Source of the DNA: Hetaerina americana
Taxonomy: Eukaryota > Arthropoda > Insecta > Odonata > Calopterygidae
Direction of reading: 5' to 3'
NCBI GenBank assembly: GCA_022747635.1
Contig: JAKTNV010000167.1
Coordinates: 310,001-374,000, forward strand
Length of the DNA stretch: 64,000 nt
The translations under genes were made by a program, and so were the position numbers. Positions 33,864 to 45,238 of the stretch are shown here, in pieces (the stretch's first letter is position 1; the number at the start of each line of letters is the position of its first letter). The notes under the pieces were generated by a model, which made no database searches, was not told the origin of the DNA, and saw only the letters and a list, made by a program, of their open reading frames with translations.

Positions 33864-36369
33864 TATATACCTACTAGAGGTGGCTTAATAACCTTCTGGG
33901 TAGAGTGATGCACAACTTTTGGGTTTCCAGTTTTTTTATCCACTGTGATGACTCAACACATATTCAATTTAATGAGGCAGTTGATTTTCTGGTACTACAA
34001 GCAAAGGTAGAACAGAGAAAACTGGCTCCTTCACTGCAAAAATTTGCATTTCACGAGCCATTTGATTAGCAAGAGCTATACCATATACTATCAAAACCAA
34101 TCTTTGGGTAACTGACCATTGTTCATGTGAGTAGTGAATTTCTACTAGTGCTCCTTAGAATCAATATTTTTTGGCAGTTGTTGCTCCATTAACCAAAAGA
34201 ACTTTCCATTTTGAACCCTAACCTATTTCATGCCTAATAACAACCTAACAAATGATATTAGGAAAACCGAATTCCATGCAATTTTTCCCCCGTACAAAAT
34301 GTCAGAGATTCTTCAATAAGATATTTTCAATTGTCATATTTACACCTGAAACTGCAAGAAAACTGCAATATACTTCAATATCATCAGTAATCTCAAATGG
34401 CAGAATAATAAAAATTATGTGTGCTCTTTATGCAGACCGATCACTTCTTTTATATCTTCAGCTTGATGTGCTAACACATTTATATTATTGGCCCATGGGC
34501 TGAGCATGGTGTGATTAGGGTTATAGGAATCTCTCCTTTGGTGTCTGATAGAAATACCAAAGGCTTTAATAAATAAGTTCTATTTATTTACCTCAGTCTT
34601 TTTGTTTCTGTGGGAGCAGAGCAGAAATGGGATGGACTGAGAAATATTCCCTAGTCCCTGCAAGTAGGTGCCTCCTATCTGCTGCTCTCTGATGTCTCAT
34701 TCATCCCAGAGAGGGTAGGGTTGTTTGATATCAGTTTTCTCCTGACTCCTAGTCTTTCTTCCCTGCCCTTTACTCATGGCACCTTTGCCTTCAAAGCCCA
34801 TAAAAACTCTGTGAGGGGTTTACATAGAACTACAGGACATAGGGGAGAGTAGCTTTGTATTGCTTTGCCACATCTGTATTTTCTTTCTCAATCACTCCTC
34901 TTCTGCTCTTTCCAAGCTCAAAATTCTCCAAATTGGTAAAATTTGCCTTTGTAAACTTTCTTATTGTTAAAGTTTCATTGGTCATTGGGTAGTCATACAA
35001 TAGGCCTCATTCAACAGAAGACATCGAACGTATGACACATATCAGCACATCAGACTTTTAACTCATGGAAGTACTACACCAGGTATAAAAACACATCATT
35101 ACATCTTATCCGTTTTTCTTCAAATGAAAAATTCATCCACTAAGTACAGAGCTTAGGAAACTAGCCATGAAAACAACATTTTTTTGACAAGACAGTGCTA
35201 TTTTTCCTAGCAGTCTGAGATAGTTGATTAAATAATTATATTCCAATTCAAGTAATGCTATGATTTGGTTAATTGGCAGTTAAACATGGAGAAGCATTTT
35301 TTTATTCTGGTGTTATACTCATGTGCTTCATTTCTTGCAGGAAACAAATAGAAACTATCTTATGATGCCAAAACTGCATCTTCACCTAGTGTTTTAAATT
35401 TGAGATAAGCCTTTACAATTTCCATCATTATCCTTTCCATAATTAGGTGCAACAAGTCTTTATTTACTTAAAATAATGAATCATGCCTGCCATAAAGAAG
35501 AGGTATTTCCACTCTAGCAAGAAGCATTAGCCTGATGAATTTTCATTTTCTTTATCCACAGGTCTTTCGAAGTAGCATAAAGTATAAAGTCTCCAGTTTG
35601 GAAAACTTTTGTGGATTCAGTGTATGGCTACTACCTTCATCCATTGTAATTAATTTCTCATGACTGACCATTCCAAGGTGGTCAGAATGAAGTACATGCA
35701 ATATTTTGTCCCCCAAACATTTGAAAAGCAGTATAATTATATCTTTCAAAAACTCTTCCACGTTAAATTTGTTATTCAAAAATGAATAATCTTAGGGTCA
35801 ATCTGCTCTTGGGTGGATTCAGTATCCTAAAACCGTACCAAAGAATTTATTTTACCTTGACAACCTATTTGTTGCTTTGGTGATAATGGACAAAAATTTT
35901 CCCCTCCGATTCCATTTTAATAGATAGTCTTAATGTCTCTCTATCCACTTTATCGTGTAACTGTGTTGAGCCATCTGTGACTTTTTACTTCAGCTGTTGT
36001 AAAATGTTTGTTTTAATTAATAAAGAGACTGCAAGAAAACCTGTATTACTGCAGTTTGCCAAATGCCATTTGAGGTTTGACTTTATTATAGTTGTAGTGA
36101 TAGATTTATTGGAGAGCACTAAGTGTTAAGTTAATGTTGCACTTCACACAATGAAAAACGTTTTTTAGATAGATATGAAAATAACCAAATAATTGCACTA
36201 TCAACTTTAAAATACAATTATGGCAACATTTTATCATGACTTGTATCACTTGAATGTGACAAAAATGAGAATAGCTAAGGTCCAGGCTTATTCAATTCCA
36301 TGATAGAAGAATTTCGCCTGAGCATTTTGTCAGATGAGTGTATTTTCTATTCTAAAAATGGGAAAGGCA

Positions 36370-37630
36370 GCCACATGTGAGGACTAGACTATAATAAGTT
36401 CCATTTTACTTGTGGCTAAACTGGTTCTCAGGATCATTAATAAGATATTGGAGAGCAGGGTTGAGGGTTACTTAAGGGATGCTCAGTTTGGGTTCAGGAG
36501 GTGGATTGGCACGTGCAATGCCATTGTAGTAATTAGGTCACTGATAGAGAGGAACATAGAATACAATAAGGAAGAATTTGCCTGTTTTGTAGATTTTAAA
36601 AAGGCATTTGATAGAGTGAATTGGGAAAAAGTAATGCGTATAATGCAGAAAATAGGATAGATTGGAGGGACAGGAGGGTAATCCGCAACCTGTACATGTC
36701 TCAGACGGCTCAGGTGCCAGTGGGGAATGAGGAGTCTGATGGACAGTGTTAAGAAGAGGTGTAGGTCAGGGTTGCCCGTTAATACGGTTGCTGTTCGACC
36801 TTTATATGGAGGCAATAATTAAAGAGGCATGGGAAGAACTGGAGGTAGGAATGAAAGTCGGAGGGAATTCGTAAAATCGGTTAGGTTTGCTGATGACCAA
36901 GCTCTGATTCGTCAGTCAACCAAGGGGTTGCAAGCATTGCTGAGTGAATTGGAAATTAAGTGGAATAGATATGGGATGGGAATCCATATAAATAAAGCAA
37001 AGGTTATGCAATTTTCCAGAAAGACAAAAGCTAAGCTTAACATTAAAAAAGGTGGGCTAAAACTGAAGTGGGTGGAACAGTTAATGTATCTTGGAATAGT
37101 TTTGAACGAAATTGGTCAAGTATAGGAAATCAAGGAAAAGGGTTGCAGTAAGCAGAAAGGCTTTCACAAGAAGAAGGGAGTTGATAACAGGGATGTTGTG
37201 TAAGGATGCTCAGAAAATCATCGTCAATGTACTTTGATATGGAGTGTAGTTGTGTATGGCATGGTAACGCGGTGTTGGAGCAGGATAAAAGAAGTAGATT
37301 GGAGGCTTTTGAAATGTGGGTTTGGAAGAGGATGGAGAAGGTGAAATGGACCAAAAAGAAAACAAGTTAGGAAGTGCTAGGTATGGTGTGTGAGGAGAGG
37401 GGTTTGTTTGCAGAAATCATAAGGAGGCAGGAAAGGGTGTATTGATCAGCAGTAGGATGTTGCTGTATGTAATACAGGGGAGAATGTTAGGCAAACAAGG
37501 AAAGGGCAGGAAAAGGAATGGAATGTTTGAGGGGATGATGGGAGGAAAAAAGTGCAAAGGGATGAAGAGGTACTTGATGTAGAGAAGGTTGCTGGATTAT
37601 GTTTTGTTAGGTGTCACAAAATATTTGGAA
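36370..37630 (+). pseudogene. LINE reverse transcriptase fragment (family R, copy d)
   Basis: Plus-strand frame 36412-36660 gives LVLRIINKILESRVEGYL, AQFGFRRWIGTCNAI and the A motif ACFVDFKKAFDRVNWEK. Frame 36829-37125 gives VRFADDQALIRQSTKGLQAL with the active-site FADD intact, then INKAKVMQFSRKTK and LMYLGIVL. Between them and after 37125 stops and shifts break the gene. The C-terminal FEMWVWKRMEK-like part is at about 37300-37400. It is the IR-1 counterpart of copy a. Confidence 0.85.
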
Positions 37631-37889
37631 CCAGAAATATTATTGCCAGAAACTTGAAATACTTTTGCTTCTAAGTATATTGAATACCTCATATATTACT
37701 TCCTCTTTTTTGCAACGCTTCAGAATATATATGAGCAGAATTTTACATGGTTAAAGTAGGTATTTGATGGATATCGGCACAATACATTGCTGTACTCTTA
37801 TGTCCTCACTAAACATTACAAGAGCATCCTTTAACCCCATACTCTACATTTCAGCATACAATTGTTTAGCGAAAAATACTTATAATCTT

Positions 37890-38420
37890 TTCTCAATTCC
37901 ATACAGCATGCCAATTTATTTGCTCCTTTGACCTCACTTTCCCTCTATTGCCTTCTTTAGCATCCAATTGTCTTTTGCTTTCTCCTGTATCTAATTGTTT
38001 TGTCCTCCCCAAATTTCCTCCAGTAGCATCTTTCTTCCCTTCTATGCCTAGAACAACATCATTCGTTTTCCTTTCCATCCCTTTTATTTTTTTATTCTTT
38101 TCCATACCAAATTATTGAATATTTCCAATCTTATGTATCCACTTGCCTCAATGACCAAATTAATAAGACATGCAAAAATATGCTTCATTTCAAAGATTTC
38201 ACTGGTCTTTTCTCTACATTTTTACTTAAAATGCATGTCATTATTTTCCTGTCTTTTTAAATGCTTCTTCACCTAATGCAATTCTTCTTGTAGTGAATCT
38301 GATACTTGGCCAACCATTATCCAAAACTTTTCCTAAATAGGTGATTGTTTAACATGTTTAGCTTATGTCCCCCATCTTAAATGCTTATCTTTGTACATTC
38401 GATGTTTTCAGGCTTACCCT
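37890..38420 (-). pseudogene. old LINE reverse transcriptase C-terminal relic (family R)
   Basis: Minus-strand frame 38105-37893 reads MEKNKKIKGMERKTNDVVLG, which follows the family R pattern MEKVKWTEKKTNEEVLG at 4530-4937. Upstream, broken by stops to about 38420, are pieces such as DGGHKLNML and ILSKNVEKRPVKSLK that match the part before WSVAMYGAETW. It is much more decayed than copies a-e and lies in the opposite orientation to copy d. Confidence 0.6.
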
Positions 38421-38484
38421 TGTGAAAATCCAATATCACTTAAGAAAATAACAATGTATCTTACCAAACAATTTTATTTGGAAC

Positions 38485-38582
38485 AACAAGTTTTGACACA
38501 TAGTCGTCATCCTCAGGTACAGAGTTACAAATATGTGTAACTCTGTATCTGAGGATGATGCCCATGCATCAAAACTCCTTGT
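38485..38582. repeat. palindrome of two decayed hammerhead-like motifs
   Basis: The left half (about 38487-38529) and right half (38536-38582) are near reverse complements with ATA-rich spacing. Each half read outward gives TGTAACTCTGTA[C/T]CTGAGGATGA, a short stem and CAAAAC. The hammerhead core would be CTGATGA and GAAAC, so both conserved boxes carry changes and activity is not expected. The arrangement is the same as at 61051-61119. Confidence 0.5.
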
Positions 38583-38593
38583 ACTGAATAAAA

Positions 38594-39559
38594 TTGAGAG
38601 AAAAAAACCTTGCTATTTTTACTTCAGTGCTTAGCTTTCGCCTCAGTGTGTTGAGAGATTTTGATATTCCAGAGAAACTGATTAGACTGGCTCCATTAAC
38701 ATTAGGGATAAGACAAGGAGATGCTCTCTCATCCACATTATTTAACCTGGCCCTACATAATGCAATGAAAGAATTGAATTTAAGAAGGATCATTGTGCAT
38801 AAATCCCAGCAAGGATTCGCGTATGCAGATGATATGATACTAATTGCACAAAATGTGAATGATTTAAAAGAAATGTTTAACATTTTAGAAAACACTGGTA
38901 AAGAAGTGGGGATGAAGGTTAGTGAATTGAAGACCAAATACTTGAAAATATCAGCTTCTCAGAACAAGCGGGACATGCAAAACATAATAATTGGGAATAA
39001 TGAGTTTGAGGGTGTCAAGGAGTTTACCTGTCTTGAAGTCAGACTTAACAATGAAAATAAGATATCAACCAAAAGTGATCAACCTAAACAACCCTTGGAG
39101 ATCAACCAAACATTAATGGAAGGTAACAAAGCTTATTTTGCCAATGTAACACTCCTCAAATCAATATTACTATCAAGGAATACTAAACTGAAGATCTATA
39201 AATCGCTTATTAGACCTGTTGTAGATTATGGAGCTGAGACATGGACATTAACAAGTCAGGATGAAGAAACTCTTAGAAAATTTGAAAGCAAAATCATAGG
39301 GAGAATATATGGCCCAAATGGAGAAGGAGAGAGATGAAGAATTAGAATGAACATGAATATAAGTAAACTATTAGAAGGGAAGGACATAGTTAGATTTGCC
39401 AAGTCACTGCAGCTGGCATGGTGGGGCCATTTAGAAAGGATGAAAGATGACCAAATGCCCAAACCGATACTTAATAGCAAGATGGAAGGGGTCAGAAGAA
39501 GAGATAGACCAAGGAAGAGTGCTATGTCCCTATGGCTGATGGCCAGTTTGCTAGTCTGA
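38594..39559 (+). pseudogene. LINE reverse transcriptase fragment, second family
   Basis: Frame 38594-39337 (247 aa) has GIRQGDALSSTLFNLALHNAM (motif B), the active-site FAYADDMILIAQN, and a thumb part with YGAETWTLTSQDEETLRKFE. A TGA at 39335-39337 interrupts it. The same frame then continues with the C-terminal SLQLAWWGHLERM and RRRDRPRK. The usual stretch before GIRQGD is shortened (IRLAPLTLGIRQGD), which looks like an internal deletion. The 5' part is missing. The family differs from R: YADD instead of FADD, and a different C terminus of the LxWxGHxxRM type common in arthropod LINEs. Confidence 0.85.
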
Positions 39560-40187
39560 ATCACCTTGCTATTACCTATTGCTCATTTCTAGGAACAATA
39601 TTCTGTCATTTATTTATTCCATATTCATGACCCTTCACCCTTTTTTCTTTTCATTCCTATGGTTGACCATAAGCTCCTCAGCTATATTTATGTATTGTTC
39701 AGTAAATATCATGCCAATAATCTCCATCATATTTCCATCTCACCTCACACATGCCTAGTATTTCCTCTCCCATCTCTTGCTTGATATTTTACATCTTCCT
39801 TGCCCACAGCATCATCCCAATATCTCAAGTCTCTATTTTATTGGTAGTGTTCTTCTTCTTTTCTCCTTTCATCTGCACAGCTTTGAAAGGATTTCATGTG
39901 ATGATGATGGTGGAGGCCTTGATTAAGGCTTCCATTGCTTGGCCTAGCACTCACAGGCTTAGCTCTATAGCTATCAGGATTCATTTTCATATTTAGCGCC
40001 ATCTGATTTCTTTGAATGAAAAATTGAGGTGGTTTCACAATGGCTTCTTCAATAGTGTTTTGCATTTCACAGTATCACTAAAATGGCTGCCCTTCTTTGG
40101 CCAGATGCCTTTACAGCCACCTCACGTAAGAACAGATGCTGTGTGGACCATCTTTTGTCTGCCTCTGACCCTTGACCTATCTGGCGA

Positions 40188-40325
40188 GGGTAGCCATACT
40201 AGGAGCAATTATCATTGTTCCTAATATGGTTACCCTTTTTTGATGCTTAACACCCCTCTCCCCCTTCCCATCTACGCCCCACTTTTTTCCCCTCCTTTCC
40301 CCCTCACTCACCCTCTCCCTCATGA
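40188..40325. repeat. imperfect palindrome and pyrimidine tract, right-arm copies
   Basis: 40188-40235 is the counterpart of the palindrome 3870-3917, with three mismatches between halves. The following C/T-rich run to about 40325 is the counterpart of 3783-3852. Confidence 0.7.
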
Positions 40326-40433
40326 ATGTTATTTAAAAGGAACGTAACTTGTACAAAGCGAACGGTAACTACGGCCGTATAAATATAATGGGAAGAGTTC
40401 ACCCCAGCCGTACTCTTATAAATGGGCAAAGAA

Positions 40434-40478
40434 GCCCACCAATCACACGTTTTATTTCAAAACGTGTGATTGGTGGGC
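40434..40478. repeat. perfect 20-bp hairpin carrying two opposed CCAAT boxes
   Basis: 40434-40453 (GCCCACCAATCACACGTTTT) is the exact reverse complement of 40459-40478, with ATTTC between. Each arm includes CCAATCA, the NF-Y (CCAAT) box, in opposite orientations. Two TATAAAT-like runs occur 20-70 bp upstream. It lies just outside the outer edge of IR-1. The role is unknown. Confidence 0.6.
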
Positions 40479-40518
40479 CCCTGACGGAGAGGGAAACCTC
40501 TCGTAAACCCTGATAGAG

Positions 40519-40715
40519 TGAGAGTGTATGCGACTAGCAAGGATCACTGCTGCATAGTACATCTAAGCTAGAGAATGCATGATTAATTTTCACTTTTTTA
40601 GTATTCAAAAATTTTTGGTATTATTCTAAATTTTACTACGTGCGTTTGAGTGCTTGAGACTAGCATAGATCAATGCTGTATAGTATATCCAAGCTAGATA
40701 GTACGTGATTTATTT
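40519..40715 (+). repeat. two-copy tandem repeat of about 127-bp period
   Basis: 40519-40590 and 40646-40715 share the core GACTAGCAWRGATCAMTGCTG followed by ATAGTAYATCYAAGCTAGA and TGATTWATTT. The sequence between is AT-rich. No known RNA gene is recognised. Confidence 0.5.
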
Positions 40716-40889
40716 GCAGTCCTCCATTTCATTGTTCTAACCGTTTGCGGTATTTAAATATTTCAATTATTTTCAGTTTTTTACTATATTTATTGTTGGT
40801 CTTATTTTCAGTTAATTATTTAATTTTATAATTTTTATCGATCGATATACACAGAATATTTACAGAAGTACCATAAAAAATGAAAACAC

Positions 40890-41650
40890 TTGTCTTTTTG
40901 CGGGTCTCCCTGCACCTGAGATCACTAAGACATACAGGTTGCGGACTAGCCGCCTCCCTCCAATCTATTCCTATTTTCTGCAATATACTCAATAGTTTTT
41001 CCCAATTCACTCTAAAAAACGCCTTTTCGAAATCTACGAAACAGGCAGACACGTCCTGATTGTATTCTACATTGTATATTCTTCTCGATTAGTGATCTCA
41101 TTACTGCAATGGCATCAAGCGTGCCTCTCCCCTTCCTAAACCCAAAGTAATCATCCCCTAAGTAATCATTTGCCTAACACTCTATCCTTTTGTTGATGAT
41201 CCTGAGAACAACTTTAGCTGCGTGGGATATCAAATTTATTGTCCTATAGTCCTCACATGATGTAGCCTTTACCTTTTTGGGAATTGGAACTATACTCATC
41301 TCACAAAGTCTTCCGGCCAGATTCCTTCCCCAGAGATACCACGAGTCAATCCAAATAGACTCTTCCACCCAAATTTTCCTTAAAATTTCACTAATTCCGC
41401 AGAAATGTTGTCCACCCCACGGCCTTATTTGATTTCGTCTTCCTTAAAGCCCTTTCTATCTCATTGGCGAGTATGCCTTGACCTAAGCTATCTTCATCTA
41501 TGTCATGTTCCCTTTTTAAGTATAGCCTCATTGACCAAAGTTCTGTATCATACAGTTCTTTCATATATTCCTTATATCTCTCTTGGATCTTTTCTGTGTC
41601 AAATATTATCGCACCCGATTTATCTCAAGCTGTTAGCACAGATCATCCCT
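40890..41650 (-). pseudogene. LINE reverse transcriptase fragment (family R, copy e)
   Basis: Minus-strand frame 41052-40816 begins SACFVDFEKAFFRVNWEKLLSILQKIGIDWRE (motif A, with D of AFDRV changed to F). Frame 41368-41174 has VPIPKKVKATSCEDYRTINLISHAAKVVLRIINKR, the finger region. Upstream to about 41650 are decayed KSNKAVG and ERYKEYMKELYD segments. It is the copy 2 counterpart of fragment c and marks the left edge of unit A copy 2. Its 3' end is lost near 40890. Confidence 0.8.
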
Positions 41651-42650
41651 TGTTACTTGCCGATAGAGACTGCCAAGGAATTGCGCGAAGATCGTTGATC
41701 ACTTCAGGTGTTTTCTGCGTACTACTTCACTGGAATATCCTTACTTAATGGCTAACGCTTCACCTGAAGGTCTCTCTCCAGTTCCCAGTTGGTAAAGGAT
41801 TTAATTATACTTTATCATCGCCAATTAATGATTAAACGCGGTCGTATGTTATCTATCCTTGTAATATCGGAACAAGGTGTATGCTAAGGTCGAGACCGTG
41901 GATAGCTCAAGATCTGTCTCGACTGTTTTCCTCCTCCTCTGATCATTTCTGGAGGTAATGAAACAGGTTCGTCTTTAATTGAGTCGGTACAAAATAAGAT
42001 TAAATAGGGTTATCCAGATTTTCATTATTTTCAGTGATTCTTCAGAGCATTAAATTAGTGAGACTTTCCGTCTCTATGCGGACCCTGAAGCGATCTTAAA
42101 ATCATAAACATTAAGACAAACCAAAACCGCGTCCAAAAGTGAACAGTCGAAGGGTTAAATTGGGAATGGAGGATGGGGATTTAAACGCGCGACAAGTTTT
42201 GAGTCACCGCAGGCCGTGCCCTCAAGTAGGGACTTAAGGACTGGCCTATGAACTGGCCTGCGGATGGATTGGAAGAAGGTGAATGCAAGTGAACGATGCG
42301 CCATCTCTTTTTGTGGGCCACCGATTCGATCTCCGAGGAAGGCCATTTGGATGGGGACCTTCCTCAGGGCGCGCCTTCAAGCCCCCCTCCAATCGCCAAA
42401 ACTCTCTCTCCCATGCAAACACCGCTGGCACAGCCACCAGCCCAATCGTCGCTATCTATTTTAATTTTTGCTAACCCCATCTCCACTCTCAACCCCAGTT
42501 AACCACCTGCGCCTGCTCATCCACCTCCTACTACCATCGGTACATCCATTTTACCTCCTCCCAACGGAACCCCTACATTTTTCCTTCTAGCGGTCATACT
42601 TTACCTTCTTCTATCCCCTCCCGCCCGCCCCTTTCCCGAGCTGCTCCCTT

Positions 42651-42688
42651 TATAGAGGCGAGCACATCACATTTTGAACCTTTCAGTT
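42651..42688 (+). promoter_or_regulatory. core promoter in unit A copy 2
   Basis: TATAGA (42651-42656) lies 34 bases before the A (42685) of TTTCAGTTCG. It corresponds to the promoter at 22109-22145. The initiator TCAGTTCG is an even better match to the arthropod consensus, while the TATA box has one change. Confidence 0.55.
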
Positions 42689-42805
42689 CGTACCGTTGCT
42701 GATTGAAGCAAGCCGTTCGTGTTAGATCCCGCAAGTTTTAGCCGGAAACCTCGAATTTGTCACCTGGGTAGAAGAGTGTAGGGGCGAGAATCCTTCGGAG
42801 AAGAG
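42685..42805 (+). other. predicted first exon in unit A copy 2
   Basis: It is 121 nt, the same length as 22142-22262, and ends GAAGAG|GTAAGTG. There is no ATG in the 5' half. The acceptor TTTTTCAG|GGGTGAAAATACAC is at 43147/43148, giving a 342-bp intron. Confidence 0.5.
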
Positions 42806-45193
42806 GTAAGTGATTGAATTCCCTGTACTTAGTAATTGAAGTAAATGTCTTCTGATTTCAAATCGGTCTTGTTTCTGATATAAATTGACTAATGATGTTG
42901 CACAAGTCCTACGATGTTAAAGGAAGTCCGTCATGTGAATATATTTTCTGCATTTCTCTCATTTTAATTCTCCTAAAGCTGGTCATGTGCAACAAAGTCC
43001 CACGTGGGAATCTCATTTTAGACTTTATAAATTTGAATTGATGAATGCACGAGATTGGTATAAATATACTCATTAGGCTATTTGTTTTGAATTCCTATTT
43101 TTACTTTTTATTTTTCTGCTGTTCATTGATATTTTTTTCTTTTTCAGGGGTGAAAATACACTTAACAATAGAATTCAGCTTTGTAGAGAGTTGATGGTTC
43201 GCATTATTTTAGGAATAGTCGTGCTTGGTTAGGTTCTCATTCGGAGATTTTCTTCAAATTCAACTAGCGAGTCTCTATTGAACAATTAGGTTATATTTGA
43301 AGTAACTAATGTGGGTTATTCCGGATACGGCTTCGTTATAATGGCATTGTCTTTACTCACTGAAATGCATTCGGTGTTTTAGTCAACCAGGTTGCTATTC
43401 ACCCGCTCAGAATGTTCTCTTTGATGCCTAGTTCAGTTGAAATTGTTTCATTCCTTTTGCATTCTGTTCTCATGTCTATCATACATTTCGATGACCGATT
43501 ACCTTATAAACCACTTTCACAGTCAACTGCGCCCTCGTCCGCTAGCCTGGGACGAGTCGGCACCAGCTTTGGTTAGGCGGGGCGTCATTCGGAATTCTTT
43601 TCGAAGATCAAGCACATCATCCCTCATTTCCGTAATTCTTAAAGTTCTAATAGTTTTTCAATCTGAATTAATAGCAGAGGAGTCAATGTACTCGATCACG
43701 AATCGCTGGTTTCGGCCTGGATTGTCCATTACCAGTCTATTAAACACATTGACAGTTGCATATCGGTTGGACCACCTTCGTTATTCTTGTACCACTTCAA
43801 GGCCTGTCATAGGGCACACAATTACTTTATCTAGGGAAGTCTCATGATTTATCCAATATAGTATTATAATGGACAGACCCTGGAGATAGTTTCAGGCAAT
43901 CGAACCGCCGCGTTTAAATAATTCTCGATTGAATTGAGCGTTTCACAGTCTCCGTCGTGGTGACTACTGGGAAGTCTCCCTTCCAGTCACTGATGTCTTC
44001 CGCCCAGCATTCTTCCTTCACTTTGCGATATGCCCTCGGCCGATGTCCGCTACATCCACCCAGACACTACCTTCGCGTTCTGTTCTCGCCTTTCCCGCTC
44101 CCACTCTCCGTTAACCTCTCCTTCCCCTGTCAGTGTTGGTCTCCCTCTGGCCCACTCTGGTACTTTTACCGGCGAAAGAATTTGATTTCTTTCATTACTT
44201 GGCTCTACTTCACCGAAATTAAATCTCCTTCCCATTGGGTTTTTCCTCGAATTCAAAATTAATTGAAAAACTTTCCTTTTGCCTTTGATTAGTATTGGGA
44301 TATATTTTTTAACCACCAGAAAGACCAGAGGATTGGTAAATTTGATTGAAGCTTCTCCCTTCTTCCAGTATAGCATTTTATCGTGAACATTTTAGCCTTA
44401 AATTCCCCTACTCGGTTCATCGGTGTCATGTCACGAAAGCTGTCCATTGCAATGATATTGTAACTCAAGGGTAGCCTTAAAGGTTGCTACTCTTCTTCCT
44501 AGTTTCTTTAATTACTACATTAATCAGGACTCCATTGAGTGAGTGTTACCTGTTCCTTGTACCTGCTAACTTATCCTATCGTATTTATTCTCAATATCTT
44601 CCTCAATATATAAATCCTTCCGCCCTTACCTGGGTACCACATGCTCCGGGATAGGAGTAAATCCTAGTCTGCAGTCCTCTTCGTCATGACTGAAGGTTGT
44701 TTGCTGTCCACTCTACTGAATTCAAATCAGAGTGTTCATCCTCTTTCAATCGTTAGAGGATTTAACCATAAAAATACTGATATTCCAGTTTTTCATTTCC
44801 CGACACCTACCTATCGCATTCTTCCGTCCGTACTCCCATCGCCATCGAATGGGAATAGCCAACGACACAATCTTTCACTGGCATAGCCGACCGTTCTGAA
44901 CACAAAAATGAGACGTCACATAGGTCACCAAGTATGGCGATTACATATTTTCGCAGACTGCTACACCAGCGTTGGTAATTCATTAACACGATACATCGAA
45001 CGCATGATCATAAAGCATTCCCTCAAGGTGGTCTCTGGTTCCTGAGCAGAAGAAAGAATCTCTTACGCAAAACTCCAGCGTTGGCACCAAGAGCAGTGTT
45101 GATGGTGTTGTGTGATGTGTGGTGCATGGTCATTATGGTGTGTTCGTTGTGTATAGTGCTTGTGTGATATGCGTGTGCACCGAGGGATCGCCG

Positions 45194-45238
45194 ATGGAGA
45201 GGGATCTGCCGCCGGTGGACCTTGCAGTTGTGGCAAAG
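45194..45238 (+). other. copy 2 of the possible 15-codon exon
   Basis: It has the same 15 codons as 24500-24544 and the same donor (GT at 45239). See that entry for doubts. Confidence 0.25.

Larger units (their letters stand above)
33035..40355 (-). repeat. right arm of large inverted repeat IR-1
   Basis: This is the reverse-complement counterpart of 3742-8891. It is longer because of a block at 37640-39540 (two LINE relics and a hammerhead-like palindrome) and a block at 39650-40187 with no recognisable content. The 3' tail of the LINE fragment near 39500-39560 still matches the left arm at about 4020-4090, so part of the extra block was deleted from the left arm rather than inserted here. 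AT-rich 33866-36300 holds no gene. Confidence 0.85.
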
